Assembly (NCBI RefSeq): GCF_900155915.1
Contig: NZ_FTPO01000001.1
Location: 62,001-126,000, forward strand
Length of the DNA stretch: 64,000 nt
From: Microbacterium sp. RU33B
GTDB taxonomy: Bacteria > Actinomycetota > Actinomycetes > Actinomycetales > Microbacteriaceae
Direction: 5' to 3'
Numbering within the stretch: the stretch's first letter is position 1; each line of letters opens with the position of its first letter. The position numbers and the translations under genes were made by a program. The notes beneath the pieces are model-generated. The model worked only from the letters and a program-made list of their open reading frames with translations. It did not search any database and was not told the origin of the DNA. Below are positions 1 through 7,393 of the stretch, one piece after another.

Positions 1-39
1 AGGTGCGATGATGGAGGGTCGGGCGAACAGGGGAGCCGA

Positions 40-360
40 GTGGGCCGTTTCATCTATGAAGACACCGTGCGTGTGGAGTTCGACGACCGGTTCCTCGCCC
101 ACCTCCAGATCATCGTCGGCAACAAGCTGCGCCGGAGCGAGTCGTTCTTCTTCCAGTGGCGCGACGACACGAGCACGGGCGGCGGGCGCACGGCGGTGTG
201 GCTGCACTCCGGGGCATCCCTCGTCTTCAAGTTCCACGGCTCCCGTCCGCCGGCGATCAACCGCACGTGGCTGGATGCCCTGATGCACTCCGCGAACTCG
301 ACGAGCGGTCTCGTCATGGTGCCCGAGCCCGAGGAGACCGACGTCGTCGAGGTCGGCTGA
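40..360 (+). CDS. DUF7882 family protein
   Basis: Small protein of 106 aa of the DUF7882 type, a family of short proteins common in Microbacteriaceae and sometimes mislabelled as ATP-dependent DNA ligase. The N-terminus (MGRFIYEDTVRVEFDDRFLA) and the FFFQWRDD and VWLHSG blocks are typical, as I remember the family. No signal peptide, membrane segment or catalytic motif is visible, and the function is unknown. The GTG start is preceded by AGGGGAG at a workable distance. It stands alone, 43 bp ahead of the next gene on the same strand. Confidence 0.8.
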   Translation: MGRFIYEDTVRVEFDDRFLAHLQIIVGNKLRRSESFFFQWRDDTSTGGGRTAVWLHSGASLVFKFHGSRPPAINRTWLDALMHSANSTSGLVMVPEPEETDVVEVG

Positions 361-391
361 CGCCGCGCCCGCCCGTGGGGGTGGTCCCCGG

Positions 392-397
392 TAGCGT
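392..397 (+). promoter_or_regulatory. -10 box, leaderless promoter
   Basis: TAGCGT lies exactly 6 bases before the ATG at 404, with no Shine-Dalgarno sequence between, so transcription should begin at or next to the start codon. No clear -35 box is seen. Confidence 0.5.
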
Positions 398-403
398 GCC
401 CGC

Positions 404-1237
404 ATGGCGGAGCGGGTCGAGGCATGGTGGGCAAGGCGACGGTTCTCGCGGGGAACGGCCGTGCCGTACGAGATCGGCACCTATCGCGATGCGTGGGCGA
501 CGTACCCCCAGCTCATCCGGCAGTACCACCCCGAGCTCAACGCCGGCATCACCCTGACGCAGATCCCTCCGGCAGCCGACGTGCTGCTGCTGTGGCAGTG
601 CGACATGGGGCACACCTTCGTGGCGACCCCCGCCGAGCAGCGCGCCCGCCCGGGCGGTGAGCGTCGCCGCTCGGCGTGGTGTCCGGACTGCTCGCAGCTG
701 GCCCGGCCGCCGCGCGTGCGCGCAGCCTCCGCACCGCGCGCACCGGCCGCGAAGCCCCGCAAGCCCGGCCGCGCGCTGTGCGAGAAGACGCCCGACCTCC
801 CTGTCGGCGAGCCGTTCGCGAGCGGGTGCGCGCCGCGCCCGGCATCCGCCGTCGAGGCTCGTCTGCGGGCCGACCTCGCCGCGCGTCTCTCTGTGACGAC
901 GGGACTGAACGCCGTGCGGGTCGCTCGACCGTTCTTCGGGCACGTCGAGGTGTGGCCCGACATCCTGCTCCCCGAGCTGCGGATCGCGCTCGAATACGAC
1001 TCGACCGGGCGATTCGGGCTCGAGCACGTGGGCCGGCGCGAAGAAGCCGACCGGCGCAAGGACCGCCTGCTGCGGGAAGCCAGGTGGGAGGTGGTGCGCA
1101 TCCGCACGGGGAAGCTCGAGAAGCTCGGACCGTACGATCTGCAGCTGTCGTCGCTCGGCCGCCGCGGGGTCGACCGCGTCATCGACGTGCTGCGCGACAT
1201 CCGCGGGCCGTTGTTCGTCGACGCGTATCTGGCCTGA
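404..1237 (+). CDS. Zinc-ribbon protein with nuclease-like C-terminus
   Basis: A 277-aa protein in two parts. Residues about 60-105 form a treble-clef zinc ribbon of the kind found in repeated zinc-ribbon (DUF4379-like) proteins: CDMGHTF then CPDCSQL. A proline/arginine-rich linker follows. The C-terminal third (LRIALEYDSTGRFG, then RREEADRRKDRLLREARWEV and VRIRTG) looks like the restriction-endonuclease fold of Vsr/DUF559-type proteins, where the D in EYD and the downstream charged helix are typical. A role in DNA handling is likely, but no substrate can be named. It ends at 1237, directly abutting the convergent gene that ends at 1238. The ATG was chosen because a -10 box sits 6 bases upstream. 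Confidence 0.65.
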   Translation: MAERVEAWWARRRFSRGTAVPYEIGTYRDAWATYPQLIRQYHPELNAGITLTQIPPAADVLLLWQCDMGHTFVATPAEQRARPGGERRRSAWCPDCSQLARPPRVRAASAPRAPAAKPRKPGRALCEKTPDLPVGEPFASGCAPRPASAVEARLRADLAARLSVTTGLNAVRVARPFFGHVEVWPDILLPELRIALEYDSTGRFGLEHVGRREEADRRKDRLLREARWEVVRIRTGKLEKLGPYDLQLSSLGRRGVDRVIDVLRDIRGPLFVDAYLA

Positions 1238-1828
1238 TCAGGCGGCCCGCTCGAGGGCCAGCAGCATCTCCTTGGCCTCCGCCCCGCCCCGGTAACCGCC
1301 CAGCGACCCGTCGGTGCGCAGCACGCGGTGGCACGGCAGCACGAGAGGGAGCGGGTTCGTCGCGCACGCCGTGCCCACCGCGCGCACGGCGCCGGGGTTG
1401 CCGACCGCCTCGGCGACCTCCTTGTACGTCGCGGTGCGTCCGTAGGCGATGTGCGCGAGAGAGCGCTGCACCGTGCGCCGGAACCCCGACGACAGCCGGT
1501 CGTCGAGGGGCAGCTCGAACGTGTGCCGGGCGCCGGCGAAGTACTCCTCGAACTGACGCGCGGCGTCGTCGAGGCGCGACGGGGCCGACAGCACGCGCGG
1601 ACCCACCTGCTCGGCGAGCGTGGCCAGCACGTCATCGAAGCCCTCGCGCTCGAAGGCCACGCGCACGAGACCGTCATCGGTGGCCGCCAGCAGGAGCCCG
1701 CCGATCGGAGAGTCCACCGTGCGGTACGAGACCTCGAGGATGCCGACGGCGGCGGCATCCGCCACGAGTCGCTCGTGCAGCCGGGCGAGGTCGTCGGCGT
1801 CGATCGGGAAGAGGAGGTCGGTGGTCAC
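1238..1828 (-). CDS. Methylated-DNA--protein-cysteine methyltransferase
   Basis: A 196-aa alkyltransferase of the Ogt/AdaB type, which moves alkyl groups from O6-alkylguanine in DNA to its own cysteine. The active-site block reads LPCHRVL near residue 160, followed by GSLGGYRGG and the helix that carries it. The upstream FRRTVQRSLAHIAYGRTATY segment is the DNA-binding helix-turn-helix part. The N-terminus (about 30 residues before VSYRTVDSPIGG) is slightly extended. The GTG start overlaps the sigma-factor stop codon in the sequence GTGA (1825-1828), so the two genes are translationally coupled. A second family member lies just upstream at 2347-2859. Confidence 0.9.
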   Translation of the reverse strand: MTTDLLFPIDADDLARLHERLVADAAAVGILEVSYRTVDSPIGGLLLAATDDGLVRVAFEREGFDDVLATLAEQVGPRVLSAPSRLDDAARQFEEYFAGARHTFELPLDDRLSSGFRRTVQRSLAHIAYGRTATYKEVAEAVGNPGAVRAVGTACATNPLPLVLPCHRVLRTDGSLGGYRGGAEAKEMLLALERAA

Positions 1829-2310
1829 GGTGTCGCTCCTTCGGTGTGGGAGAGCCGGGTGCGCAGCGACCGGATGCCGTCGGCCGACGCGCGGCGCACG
1901 GCATCCGGTGTGCCTCCGATCAGACGTGCCGTCTCGGCGTGGGGGAGGCCGCCCAGGTAGTGGTAGGCGACCGCGAGACGCTGCCGTTCGGGCAGTGCGG
2001 CCACGGCGCGCCAGAGATCGAGGTCGCGCTCCGCAGGAGGCAGGGCCGACTCGGGGAGCTCGTCGGTGAGGACGGCGCGGCGCGCCCGACCGCGCACGAC
2101 GTCGATCGCCTTCCGCTGCGCGATGCGCACGAGCCAGGCCTCGACGTTGGCGTCGGCGTCGAGGTCGGGCCAGGCGCGGAGAGCCGAGAGGAAGGTTTCC
2201 GACCAGGCATCCTCGGCATCCGCCCCGATCCCGAGCACCGCACGGCACACCCGCAGGACGGTCGCACCGTGCGCCTGCACCACCGGCTCGAAGGGCTGTC
2301 TCATGGTCAT
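1825..2310 (-). CDS. ECF-type RNA polymerase sigma factor
   Basis: A sigma-70 family protein of about 161 aa. Region 2 is visible as DAEDAWSETFLSALRAWPDL followed by VEAWLVRIAQRKAIDVVRGR. Region 4 is LPERQRLAVAYHYLGGLPHA with the recognition helix ETARLIGGTPDAVRRA. No anti-sigma gene is adjacent. It overlaps the methyltransferase gene by 4 bp, which suggests a role in an alkylation-damage response, but that is inference. In-frame starts lie at 2313 (GTG), 2310 (ATG) and 2304 (ATG), with no convincing ribosome binding site for any, so the start is uncertain by up to three codons. Confidence 0.85.
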   Translation of the reverse strand: MTMRQPFEPVVQAHGATVLRVCRAVLGIGADAEDAWSETFLSALRAWPDLDADANVEAWLVRIAQRKAIDVVRGRARRAVLTDELPESALPPAERDLDLWRAVAALPERQRLAVAYHYLGGLPHAETARLIGGTPDAVRRASADGIRSLRTRLSHTEGATP

Positions 2311-2346
2311 CACGGGGTAGACGCGCGGGGGTGGCTGAACGTGAGG

Positions 2347-2859
2347 TCAGAACAGCCGGGTGGCCGAGACCTCGGCGGGCTCCTCGAGCTCGAGGAGGGT
2401 GCGCTTGCGCTCGAGCCCGCCCGCGAAGCCGGTGAGCGACCCGTCGGCGCCGACGACGCGGTGGCACGGGATGAGGATGCTGAGGGGGTTGTGTCCGACG
2501 CACTGGCCCACACGCTGGGCCAGGCGCTTGTCGCCGAGGCGCTCGGCGATCGCGCCGTACGTCGTGGTCTCGCCGTACGGGATCTCCGTCAGGATCTGCC
2601 AGACCTTCTCGGAGAACTCGTCGCCCGCCGTCCGCATCGGGACGTCGAACGCCGAACGCGTTCCCGAGAGGTACTCGCGCAGCTGCGCCGCCGCGCGCGA
2701 GAGCAGGGGGTCGGATGCGTCGGCGACGAGCTCGCCGATCGCGGAGTCCTTCGGGGGATACCAGTGCCCGGGGAAGTAGACGCCGACGACCGCGTCATCC
2801 TCCGCCACCAGCTGGAGGTCGCCGATGCTGGTCGGCGCGAAGGCGTGTCGTGTCGTCAT
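2347..2859 (-). CDS. Methylated-DNA--protein-cysteine methyltransferase
   Basis: A 170-aa paralogue of the gene at 1238-1828, close to the usual Ogt length. The active-site cysteine is in LIPCHRVVGADGSLTGFAGG, preceded by EFSEKVWQILTEIPYGETTT (the helix-turn-helix entry) and LAQRVGQCVGHNPLS. It repairs O6-alkylguanine and similar lesions stoichiometrically. The ATG is preceded by GAGGGAGA on the coding strand. It is transcribed toward the sigma-factor/methyltransferase pair, 33-37 bp away, so all three could share one mRNA. Confidence 0.92.
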   Translation of the reverse strand: MTTRHAFAPTSIGDLQLVAEDDAVVGVYFPGHWYPPKDSAIGELVADASDPLLSRAAAQLREYLSGTRSAFDVPMRTAGDEFSEKVWQILTEIPYGETTTYGAIAERLGDKRLAQRVGQCVGHNPLSILIPCHRVVGADGSLTGFAGGLERKRTLLELEEPAEVSATRLF

Positions 2860-2882
2860 GTCCGCATCTCCCTCAGGTCAAC

Positions 2883-2888
2883 ACACTA
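2883..2888 (-). promoter_or_regulatory. -10 box of the alkyltransferase promoter
   Basis: TAGTGT on the minus strand lies about 24 bases before the ATG at 2859, leaving a short leader with a Shine-Dalgarno sequence. No good -35 box was found. Confidence 0.35.
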
Positions 2889-2940
2889 CTGAGCAGACGC
2901 ACCGGCACCGTCGAACGTGAGGTCGGGCGCACGAAGAAGA

Positions 2941-2968
2941 CGCGGAGCCTCCGAGAGGAGGCTCCGCG
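2941..2968 (-). terminator. Intrinsic terminator of doxX
   Basis: A perfect 12-bp stem (CGCGGAGCCTCC) with a 4-base loop (GAGA at 2953-2956), starting 19 bp past the doxX stop codon. On the minus strand it is followed by GTCTTCTTCG, a moderate T-rich tail. Confidence 0.75.
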
Positions 2969-2986
2969 CCGTATCACGCGGGGTGC

Positions 2987-3580
2987 TCAGGCGAGCCAGC
3001 GGAACTTCTGCACCAGGGGCAGGCTCTTCCACCAGGCGCCCAGGCCCCACGTGTCGCCCGCCGCAAGGACTGCGACCACAATCAGGGCGAGCGCGTAGAT
3101 GATGTGGTAGTCCACCAGGGGGTTGGTGGAGCCGGTGCCCGCCGCGAACGGCCACTCGGCGACGTACATGAGCAGCATGAGCGCGCTCCCGGCGACGGCG
3201 GAGATGCGCAGGCCGACGCCGAGCATGACGGCCGCGCCGATTCCCAGCATCCCGGCCATGAAGAGCACGTCGACGAGGGGGCTCGCGAGGCTCTGGAAGA
3301 AGGGGGCCAGCGGTCCCTTGACACCGGGGCTCAGGAGGAATCCCTGTGCCGGTGTGCCGCCGTTGATCCACGCGCGCTCGACCGGGGTCGAGAAGCCGAG
3401 GCCGAAGGTCTTGTCGAGGAAGGCCCACAGGAAGATGAATCCGGTGGCGAGGCGGGTCACGGCGAGCCAGCGACGGCCGGTGGCTGTGGTGACGAGCGTG
3501 GACTCCGCCGCGAGGGTGCGGGGGCGGGTGGTGCGGGCGACGGTGAGGGGGGATCCGGTCGGGACCGCGTGGGTGGTCAT
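2987..3580 (-). CDS. DoxX family membrane protein
   Basis: A 197-aa integral membrane protein of the DoxX type. Four hydrophobic stretches are visible: around WLAVTRLATGFIFLWAFLDK, LVDVLFMAGMLGIGAAVMLG, ISAVAGSALMLLMYVAEWPF and YHIIYALALIVVAVLAAGDT, with the family's WGLGAWW end. DoxX proteins are linked to redox stress at the membrane and to thiosulfate/quinone chemistry, but the exact activity is unknown. The ATG at 3580 has a strong AAGGAG site at the right distance; an open frame upstream of it is ignored. Two palindromic operator-like sites lie 45-83 bp upstream, so the gene is probably repressor-controlled. Confidence 0.85.
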   Translation of the reverse strand: MTTHAVPTGSPLTVARTTRPRTLAAESTLVTTATGRRWLAVTRLATGFIFLWAFLDKTFGLGFSTPVERAWINGGTPAQGFLLSPGVKGPLAPFFQSLASPLVDVLFMAGMLGIGAAVMLGVGLRISAVAGSALMLLMYVAEWPFAAGTGSTNPLVDYHIIYALALIVVAVLAAGDTWGLGAWWKSLPLVQKFRWLA

Positions 3581-3624
3581 GATGCTTTCTCCTTGCCTGC
3601 GGATCCTCGTGAGATCCGATCTGA

Positions 3625-3639
3625 TGTGGTCAGACCACA
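3625..3639. promoter_or_regulatory. GntR/FadR-type operator, perfect copy
   Basis: TGTGGTCAGACCACA is a perfect 7-1-7 inverted repeat, 45 bp upstream of the doxX ATG. The core TGGTCTGACCA (minus strand) matches the TGGT-N3-ACCA pattern known for FadR-subfamily GntR regulators such as PdhR and LldR. Its partner site lies 24 bp away, centre to centre. Confidence 0.6.
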
Positions 3640-3648
3640 CGATACTCC

Positions 3649-3663
3649 TGTGGTCACACCATA
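3649..3663. promoter_or_regulatory. GntR/FadR-type operator, imperfect copy
   Basis: TGTGGTCACACCATA repeats the 3625-3639 palindrome with two arm mismatches. It lies between a possible minus-strand -35 (TTGCGT, ending near 3668) and -10 (TATCGT, near 3640-3645), where a bound repressor would block RNA polymerase at doxX. Confidence 0.5.
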
Positions 3664-3796
3664 CGCAAGGGGTTCTCTCGGCGAACGCGCAGGTATGCCC
3701 CGGCATCGGCTCGATCCGCGTCGAGGATGGAGGAAGACACGCGGCCGGGTCCTCGAGCAGGGAGCTCGAAGGGTGAGAACTCCTACGGTTCTCGAC

Positions 3797-3878
3797 GCCG
3801 AGCGGCGGCGCCGAGCGGGGGGTGCCGACGCGGGGGCGCCGAGCGGCGGCGCCGAGCGGGGGGTGCCGACGCGGGGGC
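3797..3878. repeat. Tandem repeat, two identical 41-bp units
   Basis: Units 3797-3837 and 3838-3878 are identical over 41 bases; each begins GCCGAGCGGCGG and ends GACGCGGGGGC. The repeat is followed by GC-rich degenerate continuations up to the end of rnhA. The stretch 3581-3905 holds the doxX promoter and operators at its left end, this repeat at its right end, and no gene that I can support. Since 41 is not a multiple of 3, the repeat does not keep a reading frame. Confidence 0.9.
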
Positions 3879-3905
3879 GCCGACGCGGCGCCGACGGCGA
3901 GGCGG

Positions 3906-4454
3906 CTAGCGGCGGACGCGGTCCTGGGCGCTGCGCGGCGGATCGCCCGACACGTCGATCTTCTCCTGAGCGCCCAGCGACGACCACGCCGACGCGACGC
4001 CCTTCGCCGCGTGCTCGGAGGCCCGCACCGCGCGCTCGTCGGCCCACGAGTTCAGGCGGTGCCCGGAGTGCCCGCGCACGTGCTCGAGCACGACATCCGG
4101 GAGCCCTGCCGCACGGCGTGCGTCGCGTGCGGCGATGAGCTGCTCGAGGATGTCCTGGTTCTTCACGGGCTGCTTCTGCGAGGTCTTCCAGCCGCGCGCA
4201 CGGTGACCGTCCATCCACTTCGAGTAGGTGTCGATCGCGTACTTCGAGTCGGCCTGCACGGTGAGGTGCGCGACGTCGCGGTGGTCCTCGATCGCGTGCA
4301 GCAGACCCAGCAGCTCGCCGATGTTGTTCGTGCCCTCGGGCACCGATCCGGCGGCCCAGTGGCCGTCCTCGCCGACCCACGCCCAGCCGGCGGGCCCGGG
4401 ATTGCCCTTGCAGGCGCCGTCGGTGGCCACGATGTAGGGCTGGTCGGAAGTCAC
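3906..4454 (-). CDS. rnhA: Ribonuclease HI
   Basis: A 182-aa RNase H1, which cuts the RNA strand of RNA-DNA hybrids. The catalytic acids are visible: D in IVATDGACKGNPGPAGW, E in TNNIGELLGLLHAIE, D in LTVQADSKYAID, and the C-terminal D in the NSWADERAV block. The histidine-bearing loop is VRGHSGHRLN. It is about 27 residues longer than the 155-aa E. coli enzyme because of a C-terminal extension after the core fold. The GTG start was chosen for its exact distance from a leaderless -10 box. It is a single-gene unit. Confidence 0.95.
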   Translation of the reverse strand: MTSDQPYIVATDGACKGNPGPAGWAWVGEDGHWAAGSVPEGTNNIGELLGLLHAIEDHRDVAHLTVQADSKYAIDTYSKWMDGHRARGWKTSQKQPVKNQDILEQLIAARDARRAAGLPDVVLEHVRGHSGHRLNSWADERAVRASEHAAKGVASAWSSLGAQEKIDVSGDPPRSAQDRVRR

Positions 4455-4460
4455 CAGGCA

Positions 4461-4466
4461 AGGCTA
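4461..4466 (-). promoter_or_regulatory. -10 box, leaderless promoter of rnhA
   Basis: TAGCCT (minus strand) lies 6 bases before the GTG at 4454. No ribosome binding site lies between. Confidence 0.5.
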
Positions 4467-4541
4467 ACGGGCGACGGATGCCTCGACCCGTCGTCGGCGT
4501 GGCATCCTTGCACCACCACCCCCGCATCGAAGGAGATCATC

Positions 4542-4760
4542 ATGGCCGGCAGGTTCGACCTCGAGACGACGACACTCGCGCAGCTCCTCGCCGATCCGGA
4601 GGCCAAGGCCGTCATCGACGACGTCGTGCCCGAGCTGCCGCATCACCCGATGATCGGCTTCGTCAAGAACATGCCGCTCGACCAGCTGCTGAAGATGGCG
4701 GGCGGTCAGGTGCCGGCCGATACCGTCGCCGAGCTGACGCAGCGCATCGGCGCCCTCTGA
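4542..4760 (+). CDS. Small conserved helical protein
   Basis: A 72-aa protein (begins MAGRFDLETTTLAQLLADPE) with a strong AAGGAG site before its ATG. It contains the patterns ADPEAKAVID, HPMIGFVKNMPLDQLLKMAG and ADTVAELTQRI. From memory, this layout resembles short helical modules attached to the C-termini of some actinobacterial glycoside hydrolases and esterases; here it is a free-standing gene. The next gene, an HSL-type hydrolase, begins within 10 bp, so the two are probably co-expressed and may work together. Function unknown. Confidence 0.75.
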   Translation: MAGRFDLETTTLAQLLADPEAKAVIDDVVPELPHHPMIGFVKNMPLDQLLKMAGGQVPADTVAELTQRIGAL

Positions 4761-4768
4761 CGGCCGTG

Positions 4769-5683
4769 ATGATGCGCCTCGACGACGTCGATCCGACGCT
4801 GCTGCCCTCGCTGCGCTTCGCGCCCGTCCTCGACCTCGAGAACCCGTTCGTGCGCTGGCTCGTGGGAGCGGCGTCCCCGCTGATCCCCGGCGCCCGTGTC
4901 GACGGCGTCGTGCGCACGACGGCCCGCGTCGGCGACGTGCGCCTGCGCGTGCACCGGCCGAAGAACCCGACGGGCGCCGGTCTCCTGTGGATCCACGGCG
5001 GCGGCCTCGTGCTCGGCTCCGCCGCGATGGACGATCGGTTCTGCGGCGAGACCGCGCGGGAGACCGGAGCCGTCGTGGTGTCGGTCGACTACCGGCTGGC
5101 GCAGAAGCATCCGTTCCCGGCGGCGATCGACGACTGCCGCGCCGCGTGGGGCGCCTTCGTGACCCGCGCGCCGCAGCTCGGCGTCGATCCCTCGCGCATC
5201 GCGGTGGGCGGCCAGAGCGCGGGCGGAGGTCTCGCCGCCGCCCTCGTGCAGCGTCTGCACGACGACGGCGCGGATGTCGCAGCCCAGTGGCTGTTCTGCC
5301 CGATGCTCGACGACCGCACGGCGGCCGACCGCACGCACGACGAGGCCGCGCACCTCGTGTGGAACAACCGCTCCAACCTCGTGGGCTGGTCGACCTACCT
5401 CCGCCGGCCCCCGGGGGCGCCCACGCTCCCGCCCTACGCCGCCGCTGCGCGCCGGGACGATCTCTCCGGCCTGCCGCCGACGTGGATCTACTGGTCGGAC
5501 ATCGAGCTGTTCGCCGCCGAGGACGCCGACTACGCCCGTCGCCTGGCCGACGCCGGTGTCGCCGTCGAGAGCGTCGTCGTTCCGCGCGCGGCGCACGGAT
5601 TCGAGGCCTGGGCGCGCGACACCGTGCTCGCGAAGGATCTGCTGCGCGGTGCGCGGGAGTGGCTCAGGGCCGCCGTCGCCTGA
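4769..5683 (+). CDS. Alpha/beta hydrolase, HSL (GDXG) family
   Basis: A 304-aa esterase/lipase-type hydrolase. It shows the HSL oxyanion block LWIHGGGLVLGS, the nucleophile elbow GGQSAGGGLAAA, the acid around YWSDIELFAAED and the catalytic histidine in PRAAHGFEAW. No signal peptide is present, so it should be cytoplasmic; the substrate (a short-chain ester) is unknown. Consecutive ATG codons at 4769 and 4772, with GTG at 4766, leave the exact start open by a codon or two. It follows a 72-aa helical protein closely. Its last 20 bp overlap the 3' end of the convergent DUF1992 gene. Confidence 0.88.
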   Translation: MMRLDDVDPTLLPSLRFAPVLDLENPFVRWLVGAASPLIPGARVDGVVRTTARVGDVRLRVHRPKNPTGAGLLWIHGGGLVLGSAAMDDRFCGETARETGAVVVSVDYRLAQKHPFPAAIDDCRAAWGAFVTRAPQLGVDPSRIAVGGQSAGGGLAAALVQRLHDDGADVAAQWLFCPMLDDRTAADRTHDEAAHLVWNNRSNLVGWSTYLRRPPGAPTLPPYAAAARRDDLSGLPPTWIYWSDIELFAAEDADYARRLADAGVAVESVVVPRAAHGFEAWARDTVLAKDLLRGAREWLRAAVA

Positions 5684-6251
5684 GCAGCCGCCGACGCGGC
5701 GGAGCGGATGCCTCCGCCGCGGCCCGCGCGGCCGCGTCGGACTCCTTCCGCGCCTGTCGACGCGCCCTCCACTCCGCGACTTCCTCGTCGACCTCGCGGG
5801 TCGGTGTCACCACCGGGGGCCCGCCGAGCAGCTGCCGGCGCGCTTCGACGACCCGCCGATTGAAGTCCTCGACGTACTCCCGCACGTCGGCTTCGCGGGG
5901 CAGTGCATCGAGGCGCGCGTCGAACTCCGCGTGCTCGACCCGGAGCATCAGCGCGGGCGGGCCGAGCCCGCGCAGCTGCTCGGTCTCGATCTTGCGCCGG
6001 ATCCACCAGTCGGCGTCGTGACGGTCTCCGAGACCCTCGAGCGGCTTGCCCGCACCCGGCAGATCGTCGAAGTCGCCGCGGCGGATCGCCTGCTGGATCG
6101 CCGTCTCGACGTACGCCGCGCGATCCGCGGCCGTCGGCGTGCGCCCGGTCGGAGTGCCGGTCTCCGCGTCGGCCTCCTCCGGGAGAAGCCCCGCCTCGCG
6201 CAGCTGCCGATCGAGCCGGTACTGGGCTGCGGCTTCGCGCGGGTCGTCCAT
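5664..6251 (-). CDS. DUF1992 (DnaJ-C28-like) protein
   Basis: A 195-aa protein with the DUF1992 domain, which in eukaryotes is found in DnaJ subfamily C member 28. The signature is IQQAIRRGDFDDLPGAGKPL, followed by DADWWIRRKIETEQL and PPALMLRVE. The C-terminus is basic (RRRLLRRRRP). There is no J-domain. The function in bacteria is unknown. The ATG at 6251 is preceded by GGAGGTG; an in-frame extension upstream lacks such a site. Confidence 0.85.
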   Translation of the reverse strand: MDDPREAAAQYRLDRQLREAGLLPEEADAETGTPTGRTPTAADRAAYVETAIQQAIRRGDFDDLPGAGKPLEGLGDRHDADWWIRRKIETEQLRGLGPPALMLRVEHAEFDARLDALPREADVREYVEDFNRRVVEARRQLLGGPPVVTPTREVDEEVAEWRARRQARKESDAAARAAAEASAPPRRRLLRRRRP

Positions 6252-6346
6252 GGGGCACCTCCGCTTCGACCCTACGCCGGACATCCGAAATGCCGAACAG
6301 CGGCATCCGTGATGGAATCGGAGCACCCGATCCGAGGAGGAACACC

Positions 6347-7381
6347 ATGCGCGCGACCTACATCTACGGCGCCGGCGACGTCCGCGTCATCGAGGTGCCC
6401 GACGCGGCGATCGAGCAGCCGACCGACGCCGTCGTGCGCGTCACCGCGGCGTGCGTCTGCGGCAGTGACCTGCATCCGTTCCACACGATGCCCGAGACGC
6501 CTGCGGGGCGCCCGATGGGGCACGAGTTCATCGGCGTCGTCGAAGACATCGGTGCCGACGTGACCACCGTGAAGCCCGGCGACTTCGTGATCGCGCCGTT
6601 CGTCTGGTCGGACGGCACGTGCGACTTCTGCCGCGAAGGCCTGCAGACCTCGTGCCGCCACGGCGGCATCTGGGGACAGCTGCCGGCGACGGGCGGTCAG
6701 GCCGAGGCCGTGCGCGTCCCCTGGGCCGACGGCACGCTCGTCGTCGTCCCCGCTCCCATCGACGACGCGCTCCTGCCGTCTCTGCTCACGCTCTCCGACG
6801 TCTACGGCACCGGCTGGCACGCGGCGGTGACCGCCGGAGTCGCCCCCGGGAAGAGCGTCACGGTCATCGGCGACGGCGCCGTGGGCCTTCTCGCCGTGCT
6901 CTCGGCGAAGCAGCTCGGCGCGGAGCGCATCATCCTCATGGGCCGCCACACCGTGCGCACCGACCTGGGGCGCGAGTTCGGGGCGACGGATGTCGTCGCC
7001 GAGCGCGGCGAGGAGGGGGCGGCCGTCGTCAAGGAGCTCACCGGCGGCGACGGCACCCACGTCGTCCTCGAGGCCGTCGGATATCTCGAGGCGTACGAGC
7101 AGGCGCTCGCCGCGGTGCGACCCGGCGGCACCATCAGCCGCGTCGGCGTCCCGCAGTACCGGGATGCCCCCGCCGGCCGCGTGCTGTTCAGCCCCAACGT
7201 CACGCTGACCGGAGGTGTGGCCCCGGTGCGGGCGTACATCGACGCCCTCCTGCCCGGCGTGCTCGACGCATCGGTCGACCCCGGCCGCGTGTTCGATCGG
7301 ACCGTCGGACTCGACGACGCTCCCGACGGCTATCGCGCGATGGACGCGCGCGACGCGCTCAAGGTGCTCGTGCGGCCCTGA
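6347..7381 (+). CDS. Zinc-dependent alcohol dehydrogenase
   Basis: A 344-aa medium-chain dehydrogenase/reductase. Catalytic zinc ligands are in CVCGSDLHPF and MGHEFIGVVEDIGADV. The structural-zinc lobe is reduced: FVWSDGTCDFCREGLQTSC keeps three cysteines. The NAD(P)-binding Rossmann motif is VTVIGDGAVGLLAVL. It oxidises an alcohol, or reduces an aldehyde, that cannot be named from sequence. GAGGAGG precedes the ATG. It is a single gene, convergent with the sugar regulon's LacI gene 12 bp further on. Confidence 0.9.
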   Translation: MRATYIYGAGDVRVIEVPDAAIEQPTDAVVRVTAACVCGSDLHPFHTMPETPAGRPMGHEFIGVVEDIGADVTTVKPGDFVIAPFVWSDGTCDFCREGLQTSCRHGGIWGQLPATGGQAEAVRVPWADGTLVVVPAPIDDALLPSLLTLSDVYGTGWHAAVTAGVAPGKSVTVIGDGAVGLLAVLSAKQLGAERIILMGRHTVRTDLGREFGATDVVAERGEEGAAVVKELTGGDGTHVVLEAVGYLEAYEQALAAVRPGGTISRVGVPQYRDAPAGRVLFSPNVTLTGGVAPVRAYIDALLPGVLDASVDPGRVFDRTVGLDDAPDGYRAMDARDALKVLVRP

Positions 7382-7393
7382 CCCGCGACCGCG

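Noticed and set aside
676..2892. A 738-codon open frame on the plus strand
   Set aside because: It crosses four clearly identified genes on both strands and its translation is low-complexity Arg/Ala/Pro.
3797..3878. CRISPR-like array
   Set aside because: Only two units, directly joined without spacers, and no cas genes.
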